The notes under the pieces: model-generated | Database searches by the model: none | What the model was told of the DNA's origin: nothing | The model's input: only the letters and a program-made list of their open reading frames with translations | IMG/VR virus record: IMGVR_UViG_3300036852_000204 | Coordinates: 1 to 63,092 of that record | Reading direction: 5' to 3' (one strand) | Length of the DNA: 63,092 nt | Origin: a virus | Shown: piece by piece, positions 13,577 to 21,909 of the stretch | Layout: the number at the start of each line of letters is the position of its first letter | Position numbering within the stretch: position 1 is the first letter of the stretch | Translations under genes and position numbers: made by a program

Positions 13577-14524
13577 ATGAGCACGACCACAGCAACCAGC
13601 GTCACCGCACTGAATGCCGCCGCTGAGGCGAACGTCACCACAGCCATCCTGATGCTCATCAAGGAGGCGCTGATCACCGCGATTGCGGATCGGCGTCTCG
13701 AAAGGGGACACCTTCGGGTTCTGGCTGCCATCGCCACCGTCATGAAGGGCAGCGCCAAGGCTTGGCCAAGTCGGGCGTATCTTGCTGAACTTAGCGGGCT
13801 CTCTCTCGCATCCGTTTCCAACAGCCTGCACGAGCTGCGCGCGTGGGGCTACTTGATCGCCGACAAGGAGACGGTCGAGGAGGCCAGTAACCGCCGTCTG
13901 ACGGTCTACACCTTCGGCAATATCGACCACGACACCATCCGCAAGGAAATCACGTCCTTCGTCCAGAAAGCCCGCGAGGCCCGTGATCCTGCGAAGTTCA
14001 CCGCCCACGGTGATGATAGTTCACCGCCCACGGTGAAGAAGGAGTTCACCGCCCACGGTGATGGTTCACCGCCCACGGTGAAGGAATCCAAGAAAAGTTC
14101 ACCGCAGACGGTGCCCCGTATAGATAATAATAATATACCCCCAAACGCTGGCGAGGGTGACGATACAACCCCCTCGCGCAAGCGCGAGGCAACCACCAGG
14201 ACTAAATTAAGGGAAGATTGGATTCCTGCCCCAGAGACCGTCGCATGGGTCAGGGAGAACTACGTTGCGAGCGATCAGCAGATCGCGAACGAAGCCCAGA
14301 AGTTTCGCGACTACCACGTCAGCAAGGGCTCCAAGATGGCCGACTGGCGTGCGGCTTGGCGCACATGGTGGGGCAATGGGTGGCACAAGTGTCCACGCCG
14401 CATGGGCGCCCACGCTCAGATGGCGATTTCAGCGGCCGGCCAGACAGCAACAGACCAAGCCCTGCACGACGCCTTTGAGCGCGCCCGCCTCATGGACGAG
14501 GAGGACGCCAAATGCCGACGTTAG
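13577..14524 (+). CDS. Replication initiation protein (lambda O-like role)
   Basis: 315 residues. The N-terminus is a winged helix (KAWPSRAYLAELSGLSLASV, then SNSLHELRAWGYL). A low-complexity middle (FTAHGDDSSPPTVK, repeated) is encoded by the iterons. The C-terminus (WVRENYVASDQQIANEAQKF, then MADWRAAWRTWWGNG) is the DnaT/O-like segment common in phage initiators that recruit helicase. An initiator carrying its own origin in mid-gene and followed by primase-helicase matches the lambda O arrangement. Confidence 0.8.
   Translation: MSTTTATSVTALNAAAEANVTTAILMLIKEALITAIADRRLERGHLRVLAAIATVMKGSAKAWPSRAYLAELSGLSLASVSNSLHELRAWGYLIADKETVEEASNRRLTVYTFGNIDHDTIRKEITSFVQKAREARDPAKFTAHGDDSSPPTVKKEFTAHGDGSPPTVKESKKSSPQTVPRIDNNNIPPNAGEGDDTTPSRKREATTRTKLREDWIPAPETVAWVRENYVASDQQIANEAQKFRDYHVSKGSKMADWRAAWRTWWGNGWHKCPRRMGAHAQMAISAAGQTATDQALHDAFERARLMDEEDAKCRR
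13997..14137 (+). other. ori: Putative origin: five iterons plus AT-rich stretch
   Basis: TTCACCGCCCACGGTGA occurs at 13997, 14020, 14045 and 14065, with a variant (TTCACCGCAGACGGTG) at 14098. Each contains the dyad TCACCG/CGGTGA with a 4-base centre. Directly after comes an AT-rich run (14119-14137) that would be the unwinding element. The whole lies within the initiator gene, as in lambda. Confidence 0.8.
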
Positions 14525-15063
14525 CGGACCTGCTTCACGAGGAGGGCGTCACCCTCCGCAAGCAGAACGACGGGCGCCATTACACGGTCTGCCCGAAGTG
14601 CTCCGCAGGTCGCAAAAAACACAACCGCCGCAAGCCGTGCCTGAAGGTTGAGATCGATGGCCGGGGGGTCCGGTTCGGATGCTTCAACTGCTCCTGGCAC
14701 ACGGCGCGGTTCTACGACGAAGGAAGTTGGAATGCTGGCCAAACTGCAGTTGTCCATCGAGCACGCAAAGTGGCTCGAAGCCGTGCGCAAGATCCCATGC
14801 GAGATTGCAGCGGAGGCGGGCGTCGTGTCGAAGGGGGAGAACTTGGCGTTCGAGTACCGGCAGAACGGCGTGTCGTCGTTCCTGAAGGTCCGCACGCCGC
14901 AAAAAGGCTTTTGGATCGAGCCGAAGGGCGCCGCGTTGTGCTTGTGGAACGAGGACACGCTGAGCGAACCGTGCGGCTCGGCGCCGCTGATCATAACGGA
15001 GGGCGAGTTCGACGCGTTGTCATTCCTAGCTGCAGGGGGCACGCGCGTGGTTTCCGTACCTAA
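14512..15063 (+). CDS. Primase zinc-binding domain (likely ends near 14735)
   Basis: The first 70 residues are a T7-type primase zinc ribbon: YTVCPKCSAGRKKHNRRKPC then FGCFNCSWHTARFYDE with four Cys. The frame continues to 15063, but that part overlaps the Toprim gene in another frame and looks non-native (Arg-rich, no domain). Either this is a short separate zinc protein with a run-on tail, or a +1 shift near 14720-14735 fuses it to the next gene to give a T7 gp4-like protein. Confidence 0.6.
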   Translation: MPTLADLLHEEGVTLRKQNDGRHYTVCPKCSAGRKKHNRRKPCLKVEIDGRGVRFGCFNCSWHTARFYDEGSWNAGQTAVVHRARKVARSRAQDPMRDCSGGGRRVEGGELGVRVPAERRVVVPEGPHAAKRLLDRAEGRRVVLVERGHAERTVRLGAADHNGGRVRRVVIPSCRGHARGFRT

Positions 15064-16180
15064 CGGCGCCGCCGGCCGCCCCGGCAAGGATGAGATTATC
15101 CCCTCAGAGGATGCGCAGTTCGCATACCTCTGGGAGGGCGGTCGTCTGCGCAAAGGGCTGCAGCAGTTCACCAAGATCATTCTCGCCACCGACGCCGACC
15201 AGCCTGGGCAGATCCTGCGCGACGAGCTGGCCATCAGGTTGGGGCGCAACCGCTGCTGGTTCGTGGCCTATCCCGGCAACTGCAAGGACGCCAACGATGT
15301 GTTGGTGCAGTTCGGACCCGACGCACTGCAGGACGTGATTGCCGAAGCGCGGCCGATGGTGCCGAGCCGTCTCGTATCGTTCTCCGACATCCCGTCGCGC
15401 TCCGAGCTGCCGCGGTATTCCTCGGGTTGGGCTGGTCTTGACGGCAACCTGATGATTGTGCCGCCAGAGCTGATCGTGGTGACGGGCACGCCCGGCGCCG
15501 GCAAGAGCCAATGGACGCTAGCGCTATGCGCCAATCTCGCCCGCATCCATGGGCTGAAGGGCGCAATCCTACAGTTCGAGGACAAGCCCGACCGCAACCG
15601 CAACGACCTTCTGCGCTACGCCCGTTCTTGGGAGGGGCAGGACAAGTCAATCGGACAGGGAGGCGCCAGCGCGTGGGTCGACCGCATGTTCAAGACGATC
15701 GCCCCAGCCGAGGACGACGACGGAGACACGGATTTCAATCTGGCTTGGCTGCAGTCCACCATCGAGGAAGCGGCCACACGCCACGACGCAAAGTGGGTGT
15801 TGGTCGACCCGTGGAATGAGGTCGAGCACGTCTGGAAGGTCAGCGAGACGGAGACTGGCTACACGAACCAAGCCCTTCGCGAACTGAAGCGCCTGACGCG
15901 CCGGTATCAGATAGGCTTGATCATCGTCACTCACCCCAGCAAGGGCGGCGGCGCCAAACCTCCCAGCGAAATGTCCCTCTACGACATCAGCGGCTCGGCT
16001 GCGTGGAAGAACAAGGCCGACCACGGGATCATCATAGCGCGAGAGAGCCCGACGGCCATCGAGACGCTGGTCAAGATCGACAAATCCAAGGACTTCAAAA
16101 CCATGGGGCGACCCGGCGTCGTCCGCATGAAGTTCGAGCCAGAGCGTGCGTCGTTCTCATTCGTCGCAGCGGGGATGTGA
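14732..16180 (+). CDS. Primase-helicase (Toprim and RecA-fold domains)
   Basis: 482 residues from ATG 14732 (GAAGGA upstream). Toprim domain: PLIITEGEFDALSFLAAGG with the catalytic Glu, then ILATDADQPGQ. The helicase domain has Walker A GTPGAGKSQWT, a probable Walker B (KWVLVDPWNEVE) and LIIVTHPSK. It synthesises primers and unwinds DNA at the phage fork. The zinc-binding domain expected at its N-terminus lies in the preceding, overlapping frame. Confidence 0.85.
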   Translation: MLAKLQLSIEHAKWLEAVRKIPCEIAAEAGVVSKGENLAFEYRQNGVSSFLKVRTPQKGFWIEPKGAALCLWNEDTLSEPCGSAPLIITEGEFDALSFLAAGGTRVVSVPNGAAGRPGKDEIIPSEDAQFAYLWEGGRLRKGLQQFTKIILATDADQPGQILRDELAIRLGRNRCWFVAYPGNCKDANDVLVQFGPDALQDVIAEARPMVPSRLVSFSDIPSRSELPRYSSGWAGLDGNLMIVPPELIVVTGTPGAGKSQWTLALCANLARIHGLKGAILQFEDKPDRNRNDLLRYARSWEGQDKSIGQGGASAWVDRMFKTIAPAEDDDGDTDFNLAWLQSTIEEAATRHDAKWVLVDPWNEVEHVWKVSETETGYTNQALRELKRLTRRYQIGLIIVTHPSKGGGAKPPSEMSLYDISGSAAWKNKADHGIIIARESPTAIETLVKIDKSKDFKTMGRPGVVRMKFEPERASFSFVAAGM

Positions 16181-16623
16181 TGGAGCACATCTCCGCTGCG
16201 CTATCCCGCGCAATTGAAACCATCGCAGCCAACTACAGAGGAGCAACCATGTTCAACTTCGACAAATCGCAACTGCCAGACATCATGGAACGCGAGAAGG
16301 CATTCGAACTGCGCAGGGCTTACGAGGCCTTGAACGACGCGCTTTACGAACAAGAGCACGACGGCGAAGAGGCGTTCAACCTGGCCAAGGCGAGGGAGAA
16401 CGAAGCCGAGGAGGCATACGACGCCTGCGGCGTTGAATTGCTACTGGACCCACACGGCAACGCCGTTCGTTGCGCGGTCAGCGGTGCGCCTGTTCTCACA
16501 TCCGACGAAGCCGTGACCGACACCATGACGGATGAAGTGTTCCTCCGCATCGCCATCGGCCTTCCTCCCCGTCCATCAGAACCAGAAGAACAAATGCTCC
16601 CGGATATGGAGGACGTGGCGTGA
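16180..16623 (+). CDS. Hypothetical acidic protein, 147 aa
   Basis: TGATG overlap with the helicase gene. Highly acidic helices (EALNDALYEQEHDGEEAFNL). An internal ATG with GAGG (MFNFDKSQL) is an alternative start. Function unknown. Confidence 0.65.
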   Translation: MEHISAALSRAIETIAANYRGATMFNFDKSQLPDIMEREKAFELRRAYEALNDALYEQEHDGEEAFNLAKARENEAEEAYDACGVELLLDPHGNAVRCAVSGAPVLTSDEAVTDTMTDEVFLRIAIGLPPRPSEPEEQMLPDMEDVA

Positions 16624-16949
16624 GCAGAGATTATGATCCCGAGCTTGACGGCCCGCTGCCAGCTTCATCGCAGGAACCGGATCTGCCGGCAACGAAGCGC
16701 TATCCGATTTGCCCCGAGTGCGGGTGCAATACGCTGGTGATGTTCTCGCCGCCGCGCGAGGGGATTGTTGGCACCGAAGAAGGATACCGCCTGTGGGCGC
16801 TGCATTCGGCCGACTACGTCGATTGGGACAAGGCGCACCTCTACTGCTGCAACGGGCAGACGAATTGCCAAATCAATATCCCTGTGCGCGGCGGCATGAC
16901 GACGCCAGTCAAGGAGAAGCGGCGCCGGTTCGTGGAGGACGTTGCGTGA
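16620..16949 (+). CDS. Zinc-ribbon-like hypothetical protein, 109 aa
   Basis: GTG start overlapping the previous stop. YPICPECGCNTLVMF and HLYCCNGQTNCQINI give two Cys pairs as in a zinc ribbon. Function unknown. Confidence 0.65.
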   Translation: MSRDYDPELDGPLPASSQEPDLPATKRYPICPECGCNTLVMFSPPREGIVGTEEGYRLWALHSADYVDWDKAHLYCCNGQTNCQINIPVRGGMTTPVKEKRRRFVEDVA

Positions 16950-17197
16950 GGCTCCTATCCGGCATGTTCGGTGGAGGCGGCAACGGTGCTGAGGGTCGCT
17001 CTGCGAGTGCATGCGGCAGCACATCTCACGAACTCAATTTCGACCTTCCCAATCTTCCATGGAACGTCTGGATCGACGGCAAGAACCTGATCGTCAGGGA
17101 TGCCTGCAACGAATACGTCGGGACGTTTAGAGCCGAGAGCAAATGCCTTGTGTCTGATGTGGCGAAACTGATCGAACAGGCGACGAGGGCACGATGA
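16946..17197 (+). CDS. Hypothetical protein, 83 aa
   Basis: GTG start in a GTGA overlap. The Gly-rich N-terminus is followed by a beta-rich section (WNVWIDGKNLIVRDACNEYV). ATGA overlap with the helicase gene. Confidence 0.6.
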   Translation: MRLLSGMFGGGGNGAEGRSASACGSTSHELNFDLPNLPWNVWIDGKNLIVRDACNEYVGTFRAESKCLVSDVAKLIEQATRAR

Positions 17198-18603
17198 ATT
17201 TGCAGCTTGCCAGTTACGACAAGTTTTTGATGGCCAAGGCGGTCACGGCGCCCCCGTGTGGGTTCGAACCGAGTTCGACCATGCCGAGGGGCATCAAGCC
17301 GTTTCAGCGTGACATCGTGAAATGGGCCTGCCGGCGTGGGCGTGCGGCGATCTTTGCGGCAACCGGCCTCGGCAAGACCCTGCAGGAGCTCGCGTGGGCG
17401 GCGCAGGTCGCCAAACATACGCAGGGTGAGGTTCTGTTGTTCACGCCGCTGGCGGTGGCCGAGCAGACCGTTCAGGAGGCCGCCAAATTCGGCGTCAAAG
17501 GCGTCGCCTACGCGCCCGACGCGAGCTCAATCACGGGGCGGATCACCGTCACCAACTACGATCGCCGCGACAAGTTCGACCTGTCCCGCTTTGCCGGCGT
17601 CGTTTGTGATGAGAGCGGCATTCTGAAGGATCACGCCAGCAAGACACGGCTGGAGCTCACCGAAGCGTGTCAGGACATCGCCTATCTCCTGTGCGGCTCA
17701 GCGACGCCGGCACCGAATGATTGGACTGAGCTCGGGCAGCACGCCGAGTTCCTGGGGGTCATGTCAGCCAAAGAAATGCTCGCCATGTTCTTCGTGCACG
17801 ATGGCGCCGTGCGGGCCAATGCCGAGGAAGACTGGCGCCTGAAGGGCCACGCCCAAGACGAGTTCTGGCGCTGGGTGTCGTCATGGGCCGTTATGATCCG
17901 GCATCCCCGCGATCTTGGCTACGACGATCCCGGCTACGACTTGCCACCGCTGCGGATGGAGCAGGTGACGGTACAGGTCGACGGCACGCCCGCAGACGGC
18001 ATGTTGTTCGCGATGGAGGCCAACACGCTGCAGGAGCGCATTGCCGCGCGCCGAAGCTCAATCAGTCAGCGCGTAGCAGCTGCCCGCCAAATCGTAGCCA
18101 GCAAGCCGGATGAGCCGTGGTTGATCTGGTGCAACCTCAATGCCGAGGCCGCCGAGCTCCTGGAAGCCATCCCAGGCGCCGTCAATGTCGAAGGTAGCGA
18201 TAGCATCGAGTTCAAGACGAAGAACTTGCTTGGCTTCTGCAATGGCGACCCGCTGCGGCTGATTTCAAAGCCCAGCATCGCCGGCCGCGGCATGAACTAT
18301 CAGCACTGCGCAAACATGGTGTTCGTGGGTCTCAACGATAGCTTTGAGAGCTTATTCCAAGCCGTGCGCCGCTGCTGGCGGTTCGGGCAAGCGCGCGAGG
18401 TGACGGCTTACCTGATCGCCTCTGAGCTCGAGGGCGCCGTGGTCGCCAACCTGCAGAAGAAAGAACGCAAATACGAGGCTATGGCCGATGCTATGGCCGG
18501 GCACATGAAAGAGTTGACCCGTTCGGCAGTTCGGGGTGGTCGCGTTGCGTCGTCGAAGTACGAACCCAAGCAAGCGATGGAGTTGCCGACATGGTGGCAG
18601 TGA
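17194..18603 (+). CDS. SF2 DNA helicase (SNF2/SSL2-like)
   Basis: 469 residues. Walker A ATGLGKT near residue 58, a DEAH-like box VVCDESGILKD, motif III LCGSATPAPNDW, and a second RecA domain ending in motif VI QAVRRCWRFGQ. It is a DNA-dependent ATPase that should translocate on DNA. It overlaps the methyltransferase gene by 13 bp; this helicase-methylase pair suggests a joint role in replication or in marking phage DNA. No nuclease domain is seen, so it is not a complete restriction system. Confidence 0.85.
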   Translation: MNLQLASYDKFLMAKAVTAPPCGFEPSSTMPRGIKPFQRDIVKWACRRGRAAIFAATGLGKTLQELAWAAQVAKHTQGEVLLFTPLAVAEQTVQEAAKFGVKGVAYAPDASSITGRITVTNYDRRDKFDLSRFAGVVCDESGILKDHASKTRLELTEACQDIAYLLCGSATPAPNDWTELGQHAEFLGVMSAKEMLAMFFVHDGAVRANAEEDWRLKGHAQDEFWRWVSSWAVMIRHPRDLGYDDPGYDLPPLRMEQVTVQVDGTPADGMLFAMEANTLQERIAARRSSISQRVAAARQIVASKPDEPWLIWCNLNAEAAELLEAIPGAVNVEGSDSIEFKTKNLLGFCNGDPLRLISKPSIAGRGMNYQHCANMVFVGLNDSFESLFQAVRRCWRFGQAREVTAYLIASELEGAVVANLQKKERKYEAMADAMAGHMKELTRSAVRGGRVASSKYEPKQAMELPTWWQ

Positions 18604-19577
18604 TCGAGCAGGCCGAAGGCGACGGCTGGAAGGTCTGGAACGCCGATTGCGTGGATGTCACGCGCGGCCTGCCAGACGATAAGTTGCACTACACGGTGTT
18701 TTCCCCGCCGTTCGAGAGCCTGTACACGTTCTCGGATGATCCGCGCGATATGTCGAACTGCAACGACACCAAGACGTTCTGGGCGCACTTCAGTTTCCTG
18801 ATTGCCGAGCTCTACCGCGCGACAATGCCGGGGCGGCTGTGTTCGATCCACTGCATGCAGCTGCCAACGTCCAAGCTGCGCGATGGGTTTATTGGGCTGC
18901 GCGACTTCCGCGGCGAAATCATTCGCGCTTTCCAGGCGGCCGGATGGCTCTATCACTCCGAGGTGTGCATCCGAAAGGACCCTGTTGCAGCCATGCAGCG
19001 CTCGAAGTCGATCGGGCTCCTGCACAAGCAAATCTGCAAGGACTCCACCATCTCCCGGATGGCCGTTGCCGATTACGTCGTGACGATGCGCAAGCCAGGC
19101 GATAACCCCGAGCGCGTGGATGGCCCGTTCGACTGCTACTACGGCAGCGAGACGACACCACTTGGGCCGCTGGTGACGGAAACCGGAAAGAGCAAAAGCA
19201 CCAACCTGCCTGGGGACGAATGGTACTCAGTCGCGGTGTGGCAGCGATATGCCGAGCCGGTTTGGATGGACATCAATCAGGGCGATGTTCTCTCGCGCAA
19301 CGCTGTCCGCGCCGAGGCCGACGAACGCCATATCTCGCCCCTGCAGCTGACCGTCATTCGCCGCTGTATCGACTTATGGAGCAATCCAGGCGACGTGGTC
19401 TACAGCCCGTTCGCAGGCATCGGGTCAGAGCTCTACTGCGCCATTGAGATGGGCCGCAAGGCACTCGGCGCCGAGCTCAAGCCCAGCTACTTCCGCCAAG
19501 CCGCGGCGAACCTCCGCCTGGCCGTCGAGAACAAATCGCGGGTGACGCTGCTGGATCACATGGAGGCAGCCGAATGA
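18591..19577 (+). CDS. Beta-class DNA methyltransferase (N4-C or N6-A)
   Basis: 328 residues. The catalytic motif IV FSPPF lies near residue 39 and the SAM-binding motif (PFAGIGSELYCAIEMGRKAL) near the C-terminus: the IV-before-I order of beta-class enzymes. SPP- rather than NPP- or DPP- leans to N4-cytosine, but N6-adenine cannot be excluded. Likely protects phage DNA from host restriction or tunes GcrA-type regulation. Target not predictable from sequence alone. Confidence 0.85.
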   Translation: MVAVIEQAEGDGWKVWNADCVDVTRGLPDDKLHYTVFSPPFESLYTFSDDPRDMSNCNDTKTFWAHFSFLIAELYRATMPGRLCSIHCMQLPTSKLRDGFIGLRDFRGEIIRAFQAAGWLYHSEVCIRKDPVAAMQRSKSIGLLHKQICKDSTISRMAVADYVVTMRKPGDNPERVDGPFDCYYGSETTPLGPLVTETGKSKSTNLPGDEWYSVAVWQRYAEPVWMDINQGDVLSRNAVRAEADERHISPLQLTVIRRCIDLWSNPGDVVYSPFAGIGSELYCAIEMGRKALGAELKPSYFRQAAANLRLAVENKSRVTLLDHMEAAE

Positions 19578-19771
19578 AGCCCATCATCGCCTCATCCCCC
19601 GAAGACAAGGACAGGGAAATCATCCGTCTCCGCAGGCGCAATGAATACCTGCAGAGAAGGGTCGATGTCCTCGAAGGCCAAGAGCGTGAATTCGCCAACA
19701 GAGACCAGAGGAATGCTCAGAGAGCAGCACAGAAACACGGGAACGGTTTTGCGGGGTGCAACAATGATTAG
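19574..19771 (+). CDS. Short coiled-coil protein, 65 aa
   Basis: EIIRLRRRNEYLQRRVDVLE is a heptad coiled coil; the rest is polar. ATGA overlap with the methyltransferase gene. Function unknown. Confidence 0.6.
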   Translation: MKPIIASSPEDKDREIIRLRRRNEYLQRRVDVLEGQEREFANRDQRNAQRAAQKHGNGFAGCNND

Positions 19772-19821
19772 TTCAAGGCGAGACCATGCGATGACGGACG
19801 GTCGAGAAAGTCACCCCGGCG
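19772..19821 (-). repeat. Dispersed bipartite repeat, copy 6
   Basis: TTCAAGG, 25 bases, then GAGAAAGTCACCCCGGC, starting right after the stop of the coiled-coil gene. One base differs in the right half (AAAG for ATAG). No inverted partner is seen nearby. Confidence 0.8.
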
Positions 19822-19838
19822 TTGGGATGGAGAGAAAT

Positions 19839-19934
19839 ATGAGGTGGTGCGATGTGTTTGAGACCCTGGTCGGGATGGCCATCTTCGCCGCGCTTGGGTT
19901 TGTCGCCTATGCCGTCTACCTGGCTTTCCAATGA
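19839..19934 (+). CDS. 31-aa single-pass membrane protein
   Basis: MRWCDVFETLVGMAIFAALG then FVAYAVYLAFQ: one transmembrane helix. GGAGAG lies six bases before the ATG. A longer version from 19764 would translate the repeat and is less likely. Confidence 0.55.
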   Translation: MRWCDVFETLVGMAIFAALGFVAYAVYLAFQ

Positions 19935-20461
19935 GGTCTGCCATGCTCCGACTTTCCCTAGCCCTCCTTCTGCTGCTGGTCGCGTGGCCGGCACAGGCCG
20001 ACACCACGCGGGAAGAGATCCGCCGTCAGCTTATATCCTCCTGCAAGTTCTGGGGGACGTGCGGGCAGTATTTCAGGCCGAAGCATCGGGCTCCGTATCG
20101 GCATTACGAGCTGAGGGCGGAGAGGGTCTACGGGTATCGCCGCGACGGGGACGACGAGCGCCACCGCGTGCCGAGCTATTGCCCGGACCGCTATGTCAGC
20201 AAGGCTGGCGAAGAGAGATACGGCAGGGACCGCGCAAAGCAGGCCGCCGCCCAAGCGTGGGCCGAGGAAGTCCGCAACCAGTGTGGCGTTTTGTGGATGG
20301 ATGTCCGCAATGTCCGCGAAGGCACCTACGAGTGCGTCGAGAGCGCGACCGGCAATCGCAAGTCAGAGCAGGGCGTCGCCACGGTTGGGCAAGTGCTTGA
20401 GCAATGCGTGCTCAGAGCAAAGCCCGGCCGCGCGAAGCTTGAGCCAGTGAACAGGGAGTGA
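19931..20461 (+). CDS. Exported hypothetical protein, 176 aa
   Basis: Signal peptide MLRLSLALLLLLVAWPAQA (second ATG at 19943) with a likely cut after AQA. The mature part is basic and Cys-containing (SCKFWGTCGQYF, CGVLWMDV) and probably periplasmic. A moron or virion role cannot be told from sequence. Confidence 0.65.
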   Translation: MRSAMLRLSLALLLLLVAWPAQADTTREEIRRQLISSCKFWGTCGQYFRPKHRAPYRHYELRAERVYGYRRDGDDERHRVPSYCPDRYVSKAGEERYGRDRAKQAAAQAWAEEVRNQCGVLWMDVRNVREGTYECVESATGNRKSEQGVATVGQVLEQCVLRAKPGRAKLEPVNRE

Positions 20462-20688
20462 TGACTATGATCCTGCACGTCGCCAACGCTTACGGCTTCA
20501 CGCCATCGACCGCCAAGGCCGCGTTGAAGGGGTTTAGCGAAGCCGACATACAGGCTCTTCGAGCCCCGCAGCGAGAGATATCTGACCGAGAGCTTGCGGC
20601 CTACTTGGCTCATGTGTGGCTGGGTGCGCGAGCGAAGGTGTTCGGGCGCGAGGCAGAGATCATTCCCATCAAAAGGCGAGCCAAATGA
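20461..20688 (+). CDS. Hypothetical protein, 75 aa
   Basis: TGATG overlap start. ANAYGFTPSTAKAALKGFSE then REISDRELAAYLAHVWLGAR. Soluble and helical; function unknown. Confidence 0.6.
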   Translation: MTMILHVANAYGFTPSTAKAALKGFSEADIQALRAPQREISDRELAAYLAHVWLGARAKVFGREAEIIPIKRRAK

Positions 20689-20834
20689 CCCGACAGATCG
20701 CCATCAAGGGCTACCGTCTCAAAGACGGCTTGCTCGTCAAGTGCACCAAGCACCTGGATGCGTCGGCTCGTGCCCGTCGGCGAGGTTCCAAGAAGATCAC
20801 CGTCAAGCGCAAGACCGCGCAAAGGCCTTTCTGA
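20685..20834 (+). CDS. Basic protein, 49 aa
   Basis: ATGA overlap start. About one third Lys/Arg (HLDASARARRRGSKKITVKR). Possible nucleic-acid binder. Confidence 0.55.
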   Translation: MTRQIAIKGYRLKDGLLVKCTKHLDASARARRRGSKKITVKRKTAQRPF

Positions 20835-20894
20835 GTTTCTTTCTGTTGCGTCCCCGAGTGCGTTTTCAACCTTCAACAACGGAGACGTAACGTC

Positions 20895-21533
20895 ATGTCA
20901 TTCCTTCAGAGAGACTTCCGAGACACGCATCCCAAGCTAGGCAGGCAGATGCTGGCCTGGCTTCTGGCCATCGCAGCCTTCGTTGCCCTGTTCGGGTATT
21001 TCTCCAAGGCCAAGGCCGACACGCCATACAATTGGACCGGCATGTACGTCGGCGGTTCGGTCGGCGCCACGTCAGCCGTAGGCAATGGACTGGGTGCTGA
21101 CGGGCACAGCTTCGGCGCGACGGCCGGCGCCGGCATCCAGATGGGCATGCTCTACTTCGGCGGCTTCATTGACTACGACCATAAGAAGCTCGACTGGGCT
21201 GGCATGCCCTTCGAAGTGCAGGAGATCACGGCCGGCGGACGTGGCGGCATTCTCGTGACCAACGCAACCCTGCTCTATGCGCTGGTCGGCCACGTCTGGC
21301 TGGACGCGAAGGACTTCGACTTCAAGACAACCGGACTTGCTATCGGCGGCGGTGTGGAGACGCGGGTTTCCGAGCACGTCTCCATCGGCCTCGAATACCG
21401 CCAGCAGACCTTCGATGACCTGCCCAACGGCACCGAGCATGTCGTCAAGGCCCGCCTCAACTGGAACATCCCAGCATCCATGTATCAGGCGTTGGATGCT
21501 CCGGTGAAGGGCGCCAAGAAGCTGGCACCGTAA
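20895..21533 (+). CDS. Outer-membrane beta-barrel protein (Omp25/Omp31-like)
   Basis: 212 residues. An N-terminal export signal (QMLAWLLAIAAFVALFGYFS, KAKA) is followed by YNWTGMYVGGSVG, the typical first strand of alphaproteobacterial Omp25/RopB-type barrels, and alternating strands (VSIGLEYRQQTFDDL; VKARLNWNI). An outer-membrane protein carried in the early region would suit a receptor-masking or host-surface-change role. Length fits an 8-strand barrel. Confidence 0.75.
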   Translation: MSFLQRDFRDTHPKLGRQMLAWLLAIAAFVALFGYFSKAKADTPYNWTGMYVGGSVGATSAVGNGLGADGHSFGATAGAGIQMGMLYFGGFIDYDHKKLDWAGMPFEVQEITAGGRGGILVTNATLLYALVGHVWLDAKDFDFKTTGLAIGGGVETRVSEHVSIGLEYRQQTFDDLPNGTEHVVKARLNWNIPASMYQALDAPVKGAKKLAP

Positions 21534-21539
21534 GGTGAA

Positions 21540-21566
21540 CGAACTATCCGAAAATACGAGATAGTT
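21540..21566 (+). terminator. Hairpin after the beta-barrel gene
   Basis: GAACTATC - 11 bases - GATAGTTC, 6 bp after the stop. No T-run; weak terminator or processing site. Confidence 0.35.
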
Positions 21567-21627
21567 CGCACGAGGTATCCGGTCGGTGGTTCAACACTAA
21601 GCGCGTGGCCTCGATAAGAGGCGGGAC

Positions 21628-21642
21628 CGCCGGCCGGGTAAT
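21628..21642 (+). repeat. 15-bp direct repeat, left copy
   Basis: CGCCGGCCGGGTAAT, identical to 21877-21891. The two copies flank one small gene. Confidence 0.8.
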
Positions 21643-21661
21643 TTGAAAGAGGAAGAGCATC

Positions 21662-21871
21662 ATGGGCTACGAAATTAGCGTGTCGGTGAATGCCAAGACC
21701 AAAGACGAGGCGGCGTCCGCCATCCAGCGCATCATTGCGAACCTCCAGGAAACGGGGTGGCAGGATACAGCGTATGGCAGCGCGGGTGGAGGCGGGCCGT
21801 CTTCGCTCGTTTACGCCGGGCATCGACGCATGACTCTTGAGGAACGGGTTAGGCGACTTGAGGGGCGCTAA
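21662..21871 (+). CDS. Hypothetical protein, 69 aa
   Basis: MGYEISVSVNAKTKDEAASA then a helix and a Gly-rich loop, ending in LEERVRRLEGR. A GAGGAAGAG site precedes ATG. Alpha/beta fold likely; function unknown. The gene is bracketed by identical 15-bp direct repeats. Confidence 0.65.
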   Translation: MGYEISVSVNAKTKDEAASAIQRIIANLQETGWQDTAYGSAGGGGPSSLVYAGHRRMTLEERVRRLEGR

Positions 21872-21876
21872 TAATT

Positions 21877-21891
21877 CGCCGGCCGGGTAAT
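21877..21891 (+). repeat. 15-bp direct repeat, right copy
   Basis: Second CGCCGGCCGGGTAAT. Lies just before the ribosome site of the NusG-like gene. Confidence 0.8.
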
Positions 21892-21909
21892 GCACCAAAA
21901 GGACAAGCA

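Noticed and set aside
13997-14113. Regular repeats resembling a CRISPR array
   Set aside because: Units are 17 bp with spacers of 3 to 16 bp, lie inside a coding frame, and no cas genes are present. Iterons explain them better.
17194-19577. Complete restriction-modification or BREX/DISARM-like system
   Set aside because: Only a helicase and a methyltransferase are present; no nuclease or other core component lies nearby.
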